From the NCBI RefSeq assembly GCF_003944835.1, contig NZ_RWIV01000001.1, positions 969,501 to 1,033,500 on the forward strand: DNA of 64,000 bases, given 5' to 3'. Source of the DNA: Bacillus sp. HMF5848. Its GTDB lineage: Bacteria; Bacillota; Bacilli; Bacillales; HMF5848. This document shows positions 16,483 through 25,285 of the stretch, one piece after another (position 1 is the stretch's first letter; each line of letters begins with the position of its first letter). The position numbers and the translations under genes were made by a program. The notes beneath the pieces were generated by a model. The model did not search any database. It was given only the letters and a program-made list of their open reading frames with translations, and was not told the DNA's origin.

Positions 16483-18225
16483 ATGAGTTGGGAATTAGCT
16501 TATAAACGATGGATGCAGCATGAAAATCTTGATCAAGAAATGAAACAACAGCTTGAAGATATGAAGAATGATAGTAAGCTTTTAGAGGATTGTTTTTATA
16601 AAAATTTAGAATTTGGTACAGGCGGTATGCGTGGTGAAATTGGACCTGGTACAAATCGCATGAATGTCTATACGGTACGTAAGGCGTCTGAAGGACTCGC
16701 GCGTTATATTGATACGTTTGGTGAAGAGGCTAAAAAGCGTGGCGTTGTTATTGCATACGATTCTCGTCACAAATCACCTGAGTTTGCTATGGAGGCAGCT
16801 GCAACATTAGCGACTCACGGAATTCAAACATATGTGTTTGACGAATTACGTCCAACACCAGAGCTTTCTTTTGCTGTTCGTTATTTACACGCCTATGCTG
16901 GGATTGTCGTGACTGCCAGTCACAATCCACCAGAATATAATGGTTATAAAGTATACGGACCGGATGGAGGTCAATTGCCTCCAGAAGCAGCGGATGCTGT
17001 AATCTCCCATGTTGATAGTGTTGAAAATGAACTACTGGTTAATGTTACCGATAAGCAAGAATTAAAGGAACAAGGCTTAATTCAAATTATTGGTGAAGCT
17101 ATTGACCGTGTATACATAGAAAAATTAACAACGATATCAGTAAATCCATCTTTATCAAATGAAGTCGATGTAAAGGTTGTGTTTACACCACTTCATGGAA
17201 CTGCAAATAAACCTGTACGTGATGGGTTAGCGGCCTTAGGCTATAAAAATGTGACTGTTGTAAAAGAACAAGAACTACCTGATCCGAATTTTTCAACAGT
17301 ATCTTCGCCAAACCCAGAAGAGAACGCAGCCTTTGAATTAGCTATAAAAGTAGGAAAAGAAATAGATGCTGATGTTTTAATCGGGACAGATCCTGATGCG
17401 GACCGTGTTGGTGTGGCGGTAAAAGACTTAAATGGTGAGTACGTTGTTTTAACAGGAAATCAAACAGGGGCTTTAATGCTTGAATATATTCTTTCACAAA
17501 AACAAGCAAATGGTGTGTTACCCGCTAACGGCATTGTGTTAAAAACTATTGTAACAAGTGAGATTGGACGTGCGGTTGCTTCTGCATATAATTTACCGAC
17601 TGTTGATACATTAACAGGGTTTAAATTTATCGGTGAGAAGATAAAGCAATATGAAGAAACAGGTGAACACACCTTCTTATTTGGTTACGAAGAAAGCTAT
17701 GGTTACTTAGTTGGTGACTTTGTTCGCGATAAGGATGCTGTGCAAGCGGCATTAATGGCTGTAGAAGTAGCTGCGTACTATAAGAAACAAGGTATGACAG
17801 TATATGAAGGACTAATGCAATTATTTGAGAAATATGGTTTTTACAGAGAGGGCTTACGTTCTCTTACGTTGAAAGGGAAGCAGGGAGCAGAACAAATTGC
17901 CGTTTTACTCGAGACGTTCCGTAGTAATCCTCCTGTTGAAATTGCAGGAAAAAAGATTTCTGTTATTGAGGATTATGAAATAAGCAAACGTGTTAATGTA
18001 GCAGAAGGTAAGGAAGAACACATTCATTTACCAGCATCAAATGTGTTGAAATATCATTTAGAAGATGGGTCATGGTGTTGTTTACGACCTTCAGGTACAG
18101 AGCCAAAGGCTAAGTTTTACTTCGGAGTAATTGGCGACTCTTACGCACAAAGTGAAGCAATGCTAACGGAGCTTGCTGACGGTTTCATGAGTCAAGTTCA
18201 GGCAGTTTTAGACAAAAATAAATAA
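16483..18225 (+). CDS. pgcA: alpha-phosphoglucomutase (phosphohexomutase)
   Basis: A 580-aa enzyme interconverting glucose-6-phosphate and glucose-1-phosphate for UDP-glucose, glycolipid and teichoic-acid synthesis. The phosphoserine loop [15 protein letters not shown] puts the catalytic serine at S146, the Mg loop is [10 protein letters not shown] (D303, D305, D307), EESYG is the sugar-binding loop and [15 protein letters not shown] the phosphate-binding loop. ATG 16483 follows GGGAGGT. Its proximity to YhcX, YhdB and SpoVR agrees with the B. subtilis neighbourhood. It supplies the glucose-1-phosphate side of the gal pathway encoded 8 kb downstream. A Spo0A-box-like TTTGTCGAA lies at 16400 but may be chance. 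Confidence 0.94.
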   Translation: MSWELAYKRWMQHENLDQEMKQQLEDMKNDSKLLEDCFYKNLEFGTGGMRGEIGPGTNRMNVYTVRKASEGLARYIDTFGEEAKKRGVVIAYDSRHKSPEFAMEAAATLATHGIQTYVFDELRPTPELSFAVRYLHAYAGIVVTASHNPPEYNGYKVYGPDGGQLPPEAADAVISHVDSVENELLVNVTDKQELKEQGLIQIIGEAIDRVYIEKLTTISVNPSLSNEVDVKVVFTPLHGTANKPVRDGLAALGYKNVTVVKEQELPDPNFSTVSSPNPEENAAFELAIKVGKEIDADVLIGTDPDADRVGVAVKDLNGEYVVLTGNQTGALMLEYILSQKQANGVLPANGIVLKTIVTSEIGRAVASAYNLPTVDTLTGFKFIGEKIKQYEETGEHTFLFGYEESYGYLVGDFVRDKDAVQAALMAVEVAAYYKKQGMTVYEGLMQLFEKYGFYREGLRSLTLKGKQGAEQIAVLLETFRSNPPVEIAGKKISVIEDYEISKRVNVAEGKEEHIHLPASNVLKYHLEDGSWCCLRPSGTEPKAKFYFGVIGDSYAQSEAMLTELADGFMSQVQAVLDKNK

Positions 18226-18234
18226 GTTATGTTA

Positions 18235-18275
18235 AAAACAACCGGGTAAGCTTATGGATACCCGGTTGTTGTGTT
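18235..18275 (+). terminator. intrinsic terminator of pgcA
   Basis: The 11-bp perfect stem ACAACCGGGTA/TACCCGGTTGT (18238-18248 with 18259-18269) is followed by a T/G-rich tail. Confidence 0.8.
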
Positions 18276-18558
18276 GTTTGCGAAAAATCAGTTACTTTGT
18301 TGTTTAGGCTTCGAATCGTAGCACCCTGAAATTTTCCTGTGCCTTGGACCTTTCACTGGAAATTTGGTATGGGACCTTAATACCACTTAATTCTCACCAG
18401 TTGCCCAAGGCTTGTTTTATTGATGAAGTATTTTTTAAACCCCTGAGATTATTGGGTGCTTAAACTGAACCGGAAAATTTTCACTGTGTTCTTGGAACTT
18501 TCTGTGGATAACGCGTTAATGAGTTTTGACACCATGATATTCATGCCTAGCTCTAACT
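18276..18558. other. intergenic region with two degenerate direct repeats
   Basis: No coding sequence is visible. Two related segments, around 18327-18365 and 18470-18510, share the order GAAA-ATTTTC, TGTG, CTTGGA, CTTTC, GGA. They look like a decayed duplication. A short GGTAT...ATACC inverted repeat lies at 18366-18383. No function is apparent. Confidence 0.3.
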
Positions 18559-18807
18559 CTAACTGTAACTAACAATTTCTTCTAAGTCTAAATCTGAAGT
18601 GTCAATGGCGTGATCTATATATCGAAGCAACGCATACAGTTTTGTTTCAATCACTGTATAGTCATGCTCGAAATTATAAGCATGTAAAAAGTGTTCGATT
18701 TTCTTTGACAAAAATTGGTCCTTAGTACGAACCATCAATATTAGTAAATTATCCCACTGTGATCGGTGCGTGTAATATAATGCGCGATCATAATCGGCTA
18801 CATTCAC
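18559..18807 (-). CDS. yhdB: YhdB-like small protein
   Basis: An 82-aa soluble protein with YDRALYYTHRSQWDNLL near the N-terminus and LLRYIDHAIDTSDLDLEEI at the C-terminus, which I recognise as the YhdB family of spore-forming bacilli. GTG 18807 follows AAGGAGG by 8 nt; a longer in-frame reading to 18939 has no SD and no support. It is divergent from spoVR, as neighbours of spoVR in B. subtilis would suggest. The function is unknown. Confidence 0.75.
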   Translation of the reverse strand: MNVADYDRALYYTHRSQWDNLLILMVRTKDQFLSKKIEHFLHAYNFEHDYTVIETKLYALLRYIDHAIDTSDLDLEEIVSYS

Positions 18808-18948
18808 AATTAACGTCCTCCTTTTCAAGGAGATATGATTATTGTGTGTTACTTCTGTTTGAACTTTCGCTGTAAATGTTGGTCGATGTGGGAATGTTAA
18901 AAGTGAAGCATAATTGGACCTGAGTAGCCGAATTGTCATGACACAATT

Positions 18949-19060
18949 ATGCGTGAATTTTAGAAGTTTATGCGTTAGTTCTTGGTGTTTATGCGTGAAA
19001 TTCTGGAATTTATGCGTAAAATTTCAACGTTATGCGTGAATTTTCCTTATTTATGCGTAT
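18949..19060. repeat. six-unit 21-bp tandem array, ATGCGT core
   Basis: The core TTATGCGT(G/A)A recurs with ATGCGT at 18949, 18970, 18991, 19012, 19032 and 19053, steps of 21, 21, 21, 20 and 21 bp. It lies in the divergent gap between yhdB and spoVR (18808-19218). The same motif and step recur at 56334-56516. Confidence 0.85.
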
Positions 19061-19178
19061 TTTCCATTTTATTTAGATAATTTTATCAGTTAAACTATAT
19101 TTTTAGTCCGATGATGGCACTCTTCATCCCTTTTCAACACTTTCCTTAATAAGTTTTTCATCAAACCCCTTTTTTGTA

Positions 19179-19186
19179 CATACATT
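19179..19186 (+). promoter_or_regulatory. candidate sigma-E -10 element before spoVR
   Basis: CATACATT matches the sigma-E -10 consensus CATACAnT, 33 bp before the spoVR start. The expected ATATT -35 is absent, so this rests on the -10 and on knowledge that spoVR belongs to the sigma-E regulon in B. subtilis. Confidence 0.35.
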
Positions 19187-19218
19187 GTGATAAGAGGAAA
19201 AGGGGGAGTGAGGGAGTC

Positions 19219-20631
19219 TTGCGCGAACAGGATGAAAAGCAATTGCAGTTTGCTATTGAGGAAATCACTGACATTGCAAAGGGGTTTGGTCTTGACTTTT
19301 ACCCAATGCGTTACGAAGTGTGTCCGGCAGATATCATTTATACATTTGGTGCTTATGGAATGCCTACACGATTTTCCCATTGGAGCTTTGGAAAGCAATT
19401 TCACAAAATGAAGCTACATTATGATTTAGGACTAAGTAAAATTTATGAATTAGTTATAAATTCAAATCCATGCTATGCGTTTTTGTTAGATACCAATTCG
19501 TTGATTCAAAATAAACTGATTGTTGCCCATGTTTTGGCGCATTGCGATTTCTTTAAAAATAATGCCAGGTTTGGTAACACTAAACGCGACATGGTTGAAA
19601 GTATGGCAGCAACAGCTGAACGTGTTAATCACTATGAACGTATTCACGGAAAGAAAGAAGTAGAGTCTTTTTTAGATGCGGTCTTAGCGATTCAAGAACA
19701 CATTGATCCATCATTAATGAGACCAAAGCTGTCGTGGTCGATAGAGGATACAGAAATTGAAGAAGAGGATGAACCGAAGAAAACTCCTTATGATGATTTG
19801 TGGGGGTTAGAGGAAACGTCTAAAAAACCTAAAAAGGTTAAAGTGAAGCGAAAATTGCCACCACAACCTGAAAAGGATATTTTACTTTTTATTGAAGAGT
19901 ACAGTCGTGAATTAGAAGAATGGCAACGCGACATTTTAACTATGATGCGTGAAGAAATGCTATACTTCTGGCCACAATTAGAAACAAAAATCATGAACGA
20001 AGGCTGGGCTTCGTATTGGCATCAAAGAATATTACGTGAAATGGATTTGACTACCGAAGAATCAATTGAGTTTGCCAAGTTAAATGCAGGCGTTGTACAG
20101 CCTTCACGAACGGGGATTAATCCGTATTATTTAGGGTTGAAAATTTTCGAGGACATTGAGGAACGGTATAATAACCCAACAGATGAAATGAAGGAGCTAG
20201 GTGTTGAACCAGGATCGGGACGGGATAAAATATTTGAAGTACGTGAAGTTGAGTCAGACATATCGTTTATTCGAAATTATTTAACAAAAGATCTTGTAAT
20301 GCGGGAAGATATGTATTTGTTCCAAAAACAAGGGCGAGATTACAAAATTGTTGATAAAGAATGGGAAGGTGTTCGTGACCAGCTTGTGAGTATGCGTGTA
20401 AATGGTGGATTTCCATATATCACTGTCAATGACGGAGATTATATGAAGAGTGGAGAGCTTTATTTAAAGCACTGGTTTGAGGATATTGAGCTAGACTTAA
20501 AATACCTTGAAAAAGTAATGCCGTACATTTATCAGCTGTGGGGTAGACCTGTTCATATGGAAACAGTTGTAGAAACAAAACCTGTAGTATTTACGTATGA
20601 AGGCAAAGGTGTACAGCGAAAATATTTATAA
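19219..20631 (+). CDS. spoVR: stage V sporulation protein R family
   Basis: A 470-aa cytoplasmic protein, needed for proper spore cortex formation in B. subtilis, with unknown biochemistry. It contains the highly conserved SpoVR N-terminal phrases [39 protein letters not shown] and [20 protein letters not shown], and the internal WASYWHQRI motif. An internal acidic/basic linker (residues ~165-205, [13 protein letters not shown]) is low-complexity. A TTG start at 19219 gives the length and N-terminus expected from B. subtilis (468 aa); AGGGGGAG lies about 10 nt upstream. Monocistronic with a strong terminator. Confidence 0.93.
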   Translation: MREQDEKQLQFAIEEITDIAKGFGLDFYPMRYEVCPADIIYTFGAYGMPTRFSHWSFGKQFHKMKLHYDLGLSKIYELVINSNPCYAFLLDTNSLIQNKLIVAHVLAHCDFFKNNARFGNTKRDMVESMAATAERVNHYERIHGKKEVESFLDAVLAIQEHIDPSLMRPKLSWSIEDTEIEEEDEPKKTPYDDLWGLEETSKKPKKVKVKRKLPPQPEKDILLFIEEYSRELEEWQRDILTMMREEMLYFWPQLETKIMNEGWASYWHQRILREMDLTTEESIEFAKLNAGVVQPSRTGINPYYLGLKIFEDIEERYNNPTDEMKELGVEPGSGRDKIFEVREVESDISFIRNYLTKDLVMREDMYLFQKQGRDYKIVDKEWEGVRDQLVSMRVNGGFPYITVNDGDYMKSGELYLKHWFEDIELDLKYLEKVMPYIYQLWGRPVHMETVVETKPVVFTYEGKGVQRKYL

Positions 20632-20637
20632 ATTTTT

Positions 20638-20667
20638 ACTGCGAATTATTTAATTCGCAGTTTTTTT
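20638..20667 (+). terminator. intrinsic terminator of spoVR
   Basis: ACTGCGAATT (20638-20647) pairs with AATTCGCAGT (20652-20661), followed by TTTTTT. Confidence 0.88.
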
Positions 20668-20731
20668 AAGAGCCGCGGTTACTGTATATAACGTAATATA
20701 AAATTCTGAGTTAAAAAATTAAATTTTATAT

Positions 20732-20760
20732 TTGACAGTTTTGTGAACGTTTGTTAATAT
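20732..20760 (+). promoter_or_regulatory. sigma-A promoter of the persulfide operon
   Basis: A perfect TTGACA (20732-20737), a 17-bp spacer and TAATAT (20755-20760). The first ATACC-N6-GGTAT operator begins within the -10 box, consistent with repression by occlusion. Confidence 0.8.
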
Positions 20761-20774
20761 ACCCTTAGTGGTAT
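20759..20774 (+). promoter_or_regulatory. CstR/CsoR-like operator 1
   Basis: ATACCCTTAGTGGTAT is an inverted repeat ATACC-N6-GGTAT over the -10 and start site. The shape resembles operators of the CsoR/CstR repressor family; CstR members sense persulfides and control such gene sets. No CsoR-family gene lies in the window. Confidence 0.6.
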
Positions 20775-20805
20775 TAAAAAAGAGAAACAAAACAGCTTTA
20801 TCAAC

Positions 20806-20822
20806 ATACCCATGGTGGTTAT
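20806..20822 (+). promoter_or_regulatory. CstR/CsoR-like operator 2
   Basis: ATACCCATGGTGGTTAT repeats operator 1 with one extra T in the right arm, about 47 bp downstream, inside the leader of the first gene. Confidence 0.45.
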
Positions 20823-20861
20823 GCAATTTGATTTAACTTAAATATAAGGAGGAGTTTATAG

Positions 20862-21089
20862 ATGAACGCGAATAAAGTTCTAGATGCAAAAGGATTAGCA
20901 TGTCCAATGCCAATTGTTAAAACAAAAAAAGCGATGAATGAATTAGAGTCCGGTCAGGTTTTAGAAATTCATGCAACAGATAAAGGAGCAAAGAATGATT
21001 TAACAGCCTGGGCAAAGTCTGGTGGACATGAAGTTGTTAATCACGAAGAAGATAGTGGCGTTTTAAAATTTTGGATTCGAAAGGCATAA
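20862..21089 (+). CDS. yrkI: TusA-family sulfur carrier
   Basis: A 75-aa protein with the TusA fold. The persulfide-carrying Cys14 lies in LDAKGLACPMPIVKTKKAM, the CPxP signature. It accepts sulfane sulfur from a rhodanese or desulfurase and passes it to a partner. AAGGAGGAG gives a strong SD. It is first gene of the persulfide operon, behind the operator pair, and is closely similar to the TusA half of the fusion at 22141. B. subtilis YrkI is the counterpart by composition. Confidence 0.9.
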   Translation: MNANKVLDAKGLACPMPIVKTKKAMNELESGQVLEIHATDKGAKNDLTAWAKSGGHEVVNHEEDSGVLKFWIRKA

Positions 21090-21104
21090 TATTTTTTTAT
21101 ACTA

Positions 21105-21128
21105 CTAAATACCTATGTAGGTATTTAG
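21105..21128 (+). promoter_or_regulatory. perfect palindrome containing operator 3
   Basis: An 11-bp perfect inverted repeat, CTAAATACCTA/TAGGTATTTAG, whose core ATACCTATGTAGGTAT (21109-21124) has the same ATACC-N6-GGTAT geometry as operators 1 and 2. It lies between the TusA and DsrE genes and may repress an internal promoter or form an RNA hairpin. Confidence 0.55.
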
Positions 21129-21159
21129 ATATAACTAGACAACAAGGGGGGTAGAGAGA

Positions 21160-21639
21160 ATGTCAGACAAAAAAAGAACGACTATCGTTTTGTTTAGTGG
21201 GGACTATGACAAAGCGATGGCAGCATACATTATTGCAAATGGAGCAGCTGCCTATGACCATGAGGTAACGATTTTTCATACGTTTTGGGGATTAAATGCG
21301 TTACGAAAAGATGAAAATGTACTAGTTAAGAAAAGTTTTATGGAAAAGATGTTCGCAAAGATGATGCCTAAAGGTGCAGAAAATCTAGGGCTATCAAAAA
21401 TGCAGTTTGCAGGCTTTGGTCCAAAAATGATTAAAAATGTTATGAAAAAGCATAATGCTATGCCATTATCTCAACTTATTGAAATGGCACAAGAGCAAGA
21501 TGTAAAGTTAGTCGCCTGCACAATGACGATGGATCTGCTTGGTCTAAAGCAAGAGGAGCTATTAGACAGCATTGAATATGCAGGGGTAGCGGCATATTTA
21601 GCTGATGCTGAAGACGGAAACGTAAATCTGTTTATATAA
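21160..21639 (+). CDS. yrkE: DsrE/DsrF/DrsH-like sulfur-transfer protein (YrkE type)
   Basis: A 159-aa protein of the DsrE-like family. The central conserved Cys120 is in KLVACTMTMDLLGLK, the usual sulfur-carrying position. VTIFHTFWGLNALRK and an extra Met/Lys-rich insert (residues 55-98) separate it from the shorter DsrE at 22798. It probably exchanges persulfide sulfur with TusA. It has a strong GGGGGG SD, and operator 3 lies upstream. YrkE of B. subtilis has the same size and type. Confidence 0.88.
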   Translation: MSDKKRTTIVLFSGDYDKAMAAYIIANGAAAYDHEVTIFHTFWGLNALRKDENVLVKKSFMEKMFAKMMPKGAENLGLSKMQFAGFGPKMIKNVMKKHNAMPLSQLIEMAQEQDVKLVACTMTMDLLGLKQEELLDSIEYAGVAAYLADAEDGNVNLFI

Positions 21640-21801
21640 ATTAAAAGGGACCTATCCATTGTTTTAGATATTAAAAAAGGTTGATGAGGTAGTTTTTTAA
21701 TTTCCACGGTTTAACAAGCGAGACGCATCAGTTGTTTGGCCGTGGAAGACTTGTTAAGAATAATAAAGCCATACAAATTGAGTAAAAGGAGTGTTCTATA
21801 A

Positions 21802-22098
21802 GTGAAAGCTATGTATGCTAGTGAAGTAAATGCAGCTTTGCAACAAGGAAAAAAATTAAATATTATTGACGTGCGTGAATATGATGAAGTTGTAGCGGGG
21901 ACTATTCCTGGTGCCATTCATATCCCACTTGGTTTGTTAGAATTTCGTATGAACGAGCTTGATAAAAATAAAGAATATATCATCGTTTGTCGTTCAGGTG
22001 CAAGAAGTGGCCGTGCAACACAATTTTTAGAATACTATGGCTACAATGTTACTAATATGACAGGCGGTATGATCTCATGGGAAGGTAAAATTGCATAA
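21802..22098 (+). CDS. single-domain rhodanese
   Basis: A 98-aa sulfurtransferase. The active-site loop CRSGARSGRA (catalytic Cys63) follows the rhodanese landmarks NIIDVREYDEVVAGTIPGA. It transfers sulfane sulfur from thiosulfate or persulfide to a thiol acceptor, probably TusA. The GTG start (21802) lies about 10 nt from AAAGGAG. The 160-bp gap before it contains no gene. Confidence 0.9.
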   Translation: MKAMYASEVNAALQQGKKLNIIDVREYDEVVAGTIPGAIHIPLGLLEFRMNELDKNKEYIIVCRSGARSGRATQFLEYYGYNVTNMTGGMISWEGKIA

Positions 22099-22140
22099 TT
22101 CAATTTGACAACTAAAAGGGTAAACTGGAGGTATATTAAT

Positions 22141-22707
22141 ATGAACGCCATTAAAACTGATAAAGTGTTAGATGCAAAAGGCTTAGCATGCCCAATGCCG
22201 ATTGTAAGAACTAGAAAAGCAATCAATGAATTAGAACCCGGTCAAGTTCTTGAGGTGCAAGCAACAGATAAAGGATCAAAGGCTGACCTAAAAGCTTGGG
22301 CAAATAGTGCCGGTCATCAATACCTTGGGACTATAGAAGAAGGCGAAACATTAAAGCATTATGTGAGAAAATCTTCTGGTGATGAAAAAATTGAAAAGAA
22401 ACATCCGCATGTTATATCAAATGATGAACTAGAGACAAAACTTGATCAAAACATTGTTGTCCTTGATGTGAGAGAAGCTGCAGAATATGCATTTAATCAT
22501 ATTCCAAATGCAATCTCTATGCCTCTAGGGGAATTGGACGCACGTATAAATGAGTTAAATAATGAAGCTGATATTTATGTAGTGTGCCGTACAGGTAATC
22601 GAAGCGATTTAGCGGCACAAAAGCTAACGGAAAAAGGCTTTGCTAAAGTAACGAATGTTGTGCCAGGGATGACGAACTGGAATGGTAGAACTGCGAGCTT
22701 AGATTAA
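22141..22707 (+). CDS. yrkF: TusA-rhodanese fusion (YrkF type)
   Basis: A 188-aa two-domain sulfur relay protein. Residues 5-76 are TusA with Cys17 in GLACPMPIV; after a charged linker, residues 90-188 are rhodanese with Cys149 in VVCRTGNRSDLA. Fusion of donor and carrier shows that the operon passes sulfur from rhodanese to TusA. B. subtilis YrkF has this architecture. ATG 22141 follows TGGAGGT; an in-frame extension to 22105 has no SD. A two-copy 21-bp repeat follows the gene. Confidence 0.92.
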   Translation: MNAIKTDKVLDAKGLACPMPIVRTRKAINELEPGQVLEVQATDKGSKADLKAWANSAGHQYLGTIEEGETLKHYVRKSSGDEKIEKKHPHVISNDELETKLDQNIVVLDVREAAEYAFNHIPNAISMPLGELDARINELNNEADIYVVCRTGNRSDLAAQKLTEKGFAKVTNVVPGMTNWNGRTASLD

Positions 22708-22714
22708 TTTGATT

Positions 22715-22746
22715 ATCGCACCAAACCGAGGTTTCATCGCACCAAA
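22715..22746. repeat. two-copy 21-bp repeat, ATCGCACCAAA core
   Basis: ATCGCACCAAA occurs at 22715-22725 and 22736-22746, exactly 21 bp apart, in the gap between the TusA-rhodanese and DsrE genes. The sequence differs from the ATGCGT arrays but the step is the same. Confidence 0.6.
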
Positions 22747-22797
22747 AAGATTCACAACCATATAGGCTGTTGAAAAACAAACAAAGGGGAGTAAGTA

Positions 22798-23193
22798 ATG
22801 TCTAATAAAGTAGCCATTATTGCTAGTAACGGTGGGTTATTCGATGCATATAAAATTTTTAATATTGCGACTGCTGCCGCAGCAACAGATAAAGAGGTAG
22901 CAATTTTCTTCACTTTTGAAGGGTTAAACTTGATTCACAAAGATGCTTACGGACAACTTACGATGCCAGAAGGAAAAGAACATTTCGCTGAAGGCTTCGC
23001 TAAAGCAAATGCACCTAGCATTCCAGAACTAGTAGAAATGGCTCAAGAGATGGGCGTTAAATTTATCGGTTGTCAAATGACGATGGATGTAATGGGATTA
23101 GAAACAGAGCATTTCGTGGATGGAATTGAAGTTGGCGGTGCCGTAACATTTTTAGAATTTGCAAAAGATGCTGATGTAACATTAACGTTTTGA
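22798..23193 (+). CDS. DsrE-family sulfur-transfer protein
   Basis: A 131-aa DsrE-like protein, with Cys92 in KFIGCQMTMDVMGLE at the position of the sulfur-carrying cysteine and FFTFEGLNLIHKD matching the other DsrE in this operon. It lacks the Met/Lys-rich insert of that protein. The role is inferred to be sulfane-sulfur exchange with TusA. GGGGAG lies 6 nt before ATG. It is part of the same-strand run from TusA to the exporter. Confidence 0.85.
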   Translation: MSNKVAIIASNGGLFDAYKIFNIATAAAATDKEVAIFFTFEGLNLIHKDAYGQLTMPEGKEHFAEGFAKANAPSIPELVEMAQEMGVKFIGCQMTMDVMGLETEHFVDGIEVGGAVTFLEFAKDADVTLTF

Positions 23194-23236
23194 AAAATTT
23201 TTTACGTAATTAAATACTATAGGGGGTAATTTTAAA

Positions 23237-24364
23237 ATGACTGTAAAAGCAATGACTGCAAAGGAAATTACGAGGAGAATTTTTAATAAAGAGAAGTTAT
23301 TTATATTAGATGTTCGAAACGAAACTGATTTTCAAGATTGGAAAATTGAAGGAGAAAACGTGACACATTTAAATATTCCATATTTTGAGTTGCTTGATGG
23401 TGTGGAAGAGATACTTGATTCAATTCCAACAGATCAAGATGTGTTAGTTTCTTGTGCGAAGGAAGGCTCATCAGTGATGGTAGCAGAAATGCTTTCCGAA
23501 GCTGGGCGTGATGTATCATATTTAGCAGGTGGAATGAAAGCTTGGAGCGAGCACTTAGAGCCTGTTAAAGTAGGCGATCTAAAAGGTGGCGGAGAAATGT
23601 ATCAATTCGTCCGCATCGGAAAAGGGTGTCTATCTTACATGGTTGTTTCAAATGGTGAAGCAGCTATCATTGACGCGACTCGTATGGTAGACGTGTACCT
23701 TGATTTTGCAAAAGAAAATGGAGCAACAATTAAGCACGTTTTTGATACGCATTTACATGCCGATCACATTTCTGGTGGTCGCATAATTGCAGAAAAAACA
23801 AATGCAACGTACTGGTTGCCACCAAAGGATGCAACAGAGGTTACATTTGAGTATGCACCTTTAGAAGGTGGCAATGATGTGACAATTGGAAATACAACAA
23901 TTAATATTCACGCACTATACTCACCAGGACATACAATTGGTTCAACATCATTTGTTGTAGATGAAAAATTCTTACTATCAGGGGATATTTTATTCGTTGA
24001 TTCTATCGGTCGCCCTGATTTAGCTGGATTAGCTGAAGATTGGGTTGCTGATTTAAGAGAGACTCTTTATAAGCGTTACAAAGAACTTTCAAATGACCTT
24101 ATTGTATTACCAGCTCATTTCATGATTATGGAAGAATTAAATGATGATGGAAGTGTAGCTGAAAAGCTAGGTACTTTATTTGCCAAAAATCACGGTTTAA
24201 ATATTGAAGATGAAGAAGAATTCAGAAAGCTTGTAACAGAAAATCTACCACCGCAACCAAATGCATATCAAGAGATTCGCAAAACAAATATGGGGAAGAT
24301 CTCACCGAATGAAGATGAACAACGAGAAATGGAGATCGGTCCAAATCGTTGTGCCGTTCGATAA
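23237..24364 (+). CDS. yrkH: rhodanese-metallo-beta-lactamase protein (persulfide dioxygenase type, YrkH-like)
   Basis: A 375-aa protein. Residues 5-110 are a rhodanese domain (Cys73 in VSCAKEGSS). Residues 120-375 are a metallo-beta-lactamase fold with the metal motif THLHADH (171-177), [10 protein letters not shown] and [16 protein letters not shown], the signature of ETHE1/CstB-like Fe(II) persulfide dioxygenases. It should oxidise a low-molecular-weight persulfide to sulfite, with the rhodanese domain supplying or removing sulfur. Here the rhodanese is N-terminal, whereas in staphylococcal CstB the lactamase fold comes first. The gene is followed by a hairpin and a sulfite-exporter-type gene. 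Confidence 0.88.
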   Translation: MTVKAMTAKEITRRIFNKEKLFILDVRNETDFQDWKIEGENVTHLNIPYFELLDGVEEILDSIPTDQDVLVSCAKEGSSVMVAEMLSEAGRDVSYLAGGMKAWSEHLEPVKVGDLKGGGEMYQFVRIGKGCLSYMVVSNGEAAIIDATRMVDVYLDFAKENGATIKHVFDTHLHADHISGGRIIAEKTNATYWLPPKDATEVTFEYAPLEGGNDVTIGNTTINIHALYSPGHTIGSTSFVVDEKFLLSGDILFVDSIGRPDLAGLAEDWVADLRETLYKRYKELSNDLIVLPAHFMIMEELNDDGSVAEKLGTLFAKNHGLNIEDEEEFRKLVTENLPPQPNAYQEIRKTNMGKISPNEDEQREMEIGPNRCAVR

Positions 24365-24367
24365 AAA

Positions 24368-24396
24368 ACTTGAGCCCGTTTCGACGGGCCTCAAGT
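24368..24396 (+). other. UUCG-loop hairpin between yrkH-like and exporter genes
   Basis: ACTTGAG+CCCGT pairs with ACGGG+CTCAAGT around a TTCG tetraloop (24380-24383), with a single bulged C at 24389. No T-run follows on the plus strand, so it is not a standard terminator. It may stabilise or process the operon mRNA and lower expression of the downstream gene. Confidence 0.5.
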
Positions 24397-24431
24397 AAAA
24401 TCGTGCATCCTAGGAAGGGGCGTGTTGGCAC

Positions 24432-25208
24432 GTGGATTTTGCATTTATTATAACAATCTTTCTAATCGGCTTTATAGGTTCATATATATCAGGGATGTTA
24501 GGTATTGGTGGCTCTATTATTAAATATCCAATGCTACTGTACATTCCGCCACTATTCGGTTTAGCGGCTTTTAGTGCACACGAGGTTTCTGGAATAAGCG
24601 CTGTGCAAGTGTTTTTTGCAACAATAGGTGGAGTATGGGCATATAGAAAAGGCGGTTACTTAAATAAAACACTGATAATCTACATGGGAACTAGTATACT
24701 AATTGGAAGCTTTGTAGGAGGATTTGGCTCAAAGCTTATGTCAGAAGGTGGCATTAATTTAGTATATGGTATATTGGCTTTAATTGCGGCTGTTATGATG
24801 TTTGTTCCTAAAAAGGGAATAGATGATATTCCACTGGACCAAGTAACCTTTAATAAGTGGTTAGCTGCTGCTCTTGCCTTGATTGTTGGGGTAGGCGCAG
24901 GTATAGTCGGGGCGGCAGGAGCCTTTTTATTAGTACCAATTATGTTAGTTGTACTAAAGATTCCTACTAGAATGACAATCGCTTCATCATTAGCAATTAC
25001 ATTTATTTCTTCAATTGGAGCAACTGTTGGTAAAATTACGACCGGGCAAGTTGATTATGCTCCAGCCGCTATCATGGTGGTGGCTAGTTTGATTGCTTCG
25101 CCATTAGGAGCACAAGCTGGGAAGAAGGTAAATACAAAAATTCTTCAAGTTGTGTTAGCGTTATTAATTTTGGCCACAGCGATAAAAATATGGGTTGATA
25201 TATTATAG
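24432..25208 (+). CDS. yrkJ: TauE/SafE-family sulfite/anion exporter
   Basis: A 258-aa membrane protein with about eight hydrophobic segments and the TSUP duplicated glycine-rich repeats: [18 protein letters not shown] in the first half and [19 protein letters not shown] in the second. Its place directly after a persulfide dioxygenase suggests export of sulfite or a related oxoanion, as TauE does. The GTG start at 24432 is distant from AAGGGG (about 12 nt), so its translation may be modest. A terminator follows. Confidence 0.85.
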   Translation: MDFAFIITIFLIGFIGSYISGMLGIGGSIIKYPMLLYIPPLFGLAAFSAHEVSGISAVQVFFATIGGVWAYRKGGYLNKTLIIYMGTSILIGSFVGGFGSKLMSEGGINLVYGILALIAAVMMFVPKKGIDDIPLDQVTFNKWLAAALALIVGVGAGIVGAAGAFLLVPIMLVVLKIPTRMTIASSLAITFISSIGATVGKITTGQVDYAPAAIMVVASLIASPLGAQAGKKVNTKILQVVLALLILATAIKIWVDIL

Positions 25209-25210
25209 TT

Positions 25211-25231
25211 GGGGGGCTCCCCCCTTTTTAT
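25211..25231 (+). terminator. intrinsic terminator after the exporter gene
   Basis: A G6/C6 hairpin (25211-25216 with 25219-25224, tight loop) runs into TTTTTATTTTT. Confidence 0.8.
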
Positions 25232-25285
25232 TTTTAAAAATGCAGTGATTAGGCACACTAAAAATAAAAAGTAAGGAGAGTCTTA

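Noticed and set aside
19090-19404. Minus-strand frame of 104 codons opposite spoVR
   Set aside because: It overlaps the conserved start of SpoVR and has no SD.
23200-23236. Fourth CstR-like operator before the dioxygenase gene
   Set aside because: ATACTATAGGGGGTAAT only loosely fits ATACC-N6-GGTAT and is mostly the Shine-Dalgarno sequence of the gene.
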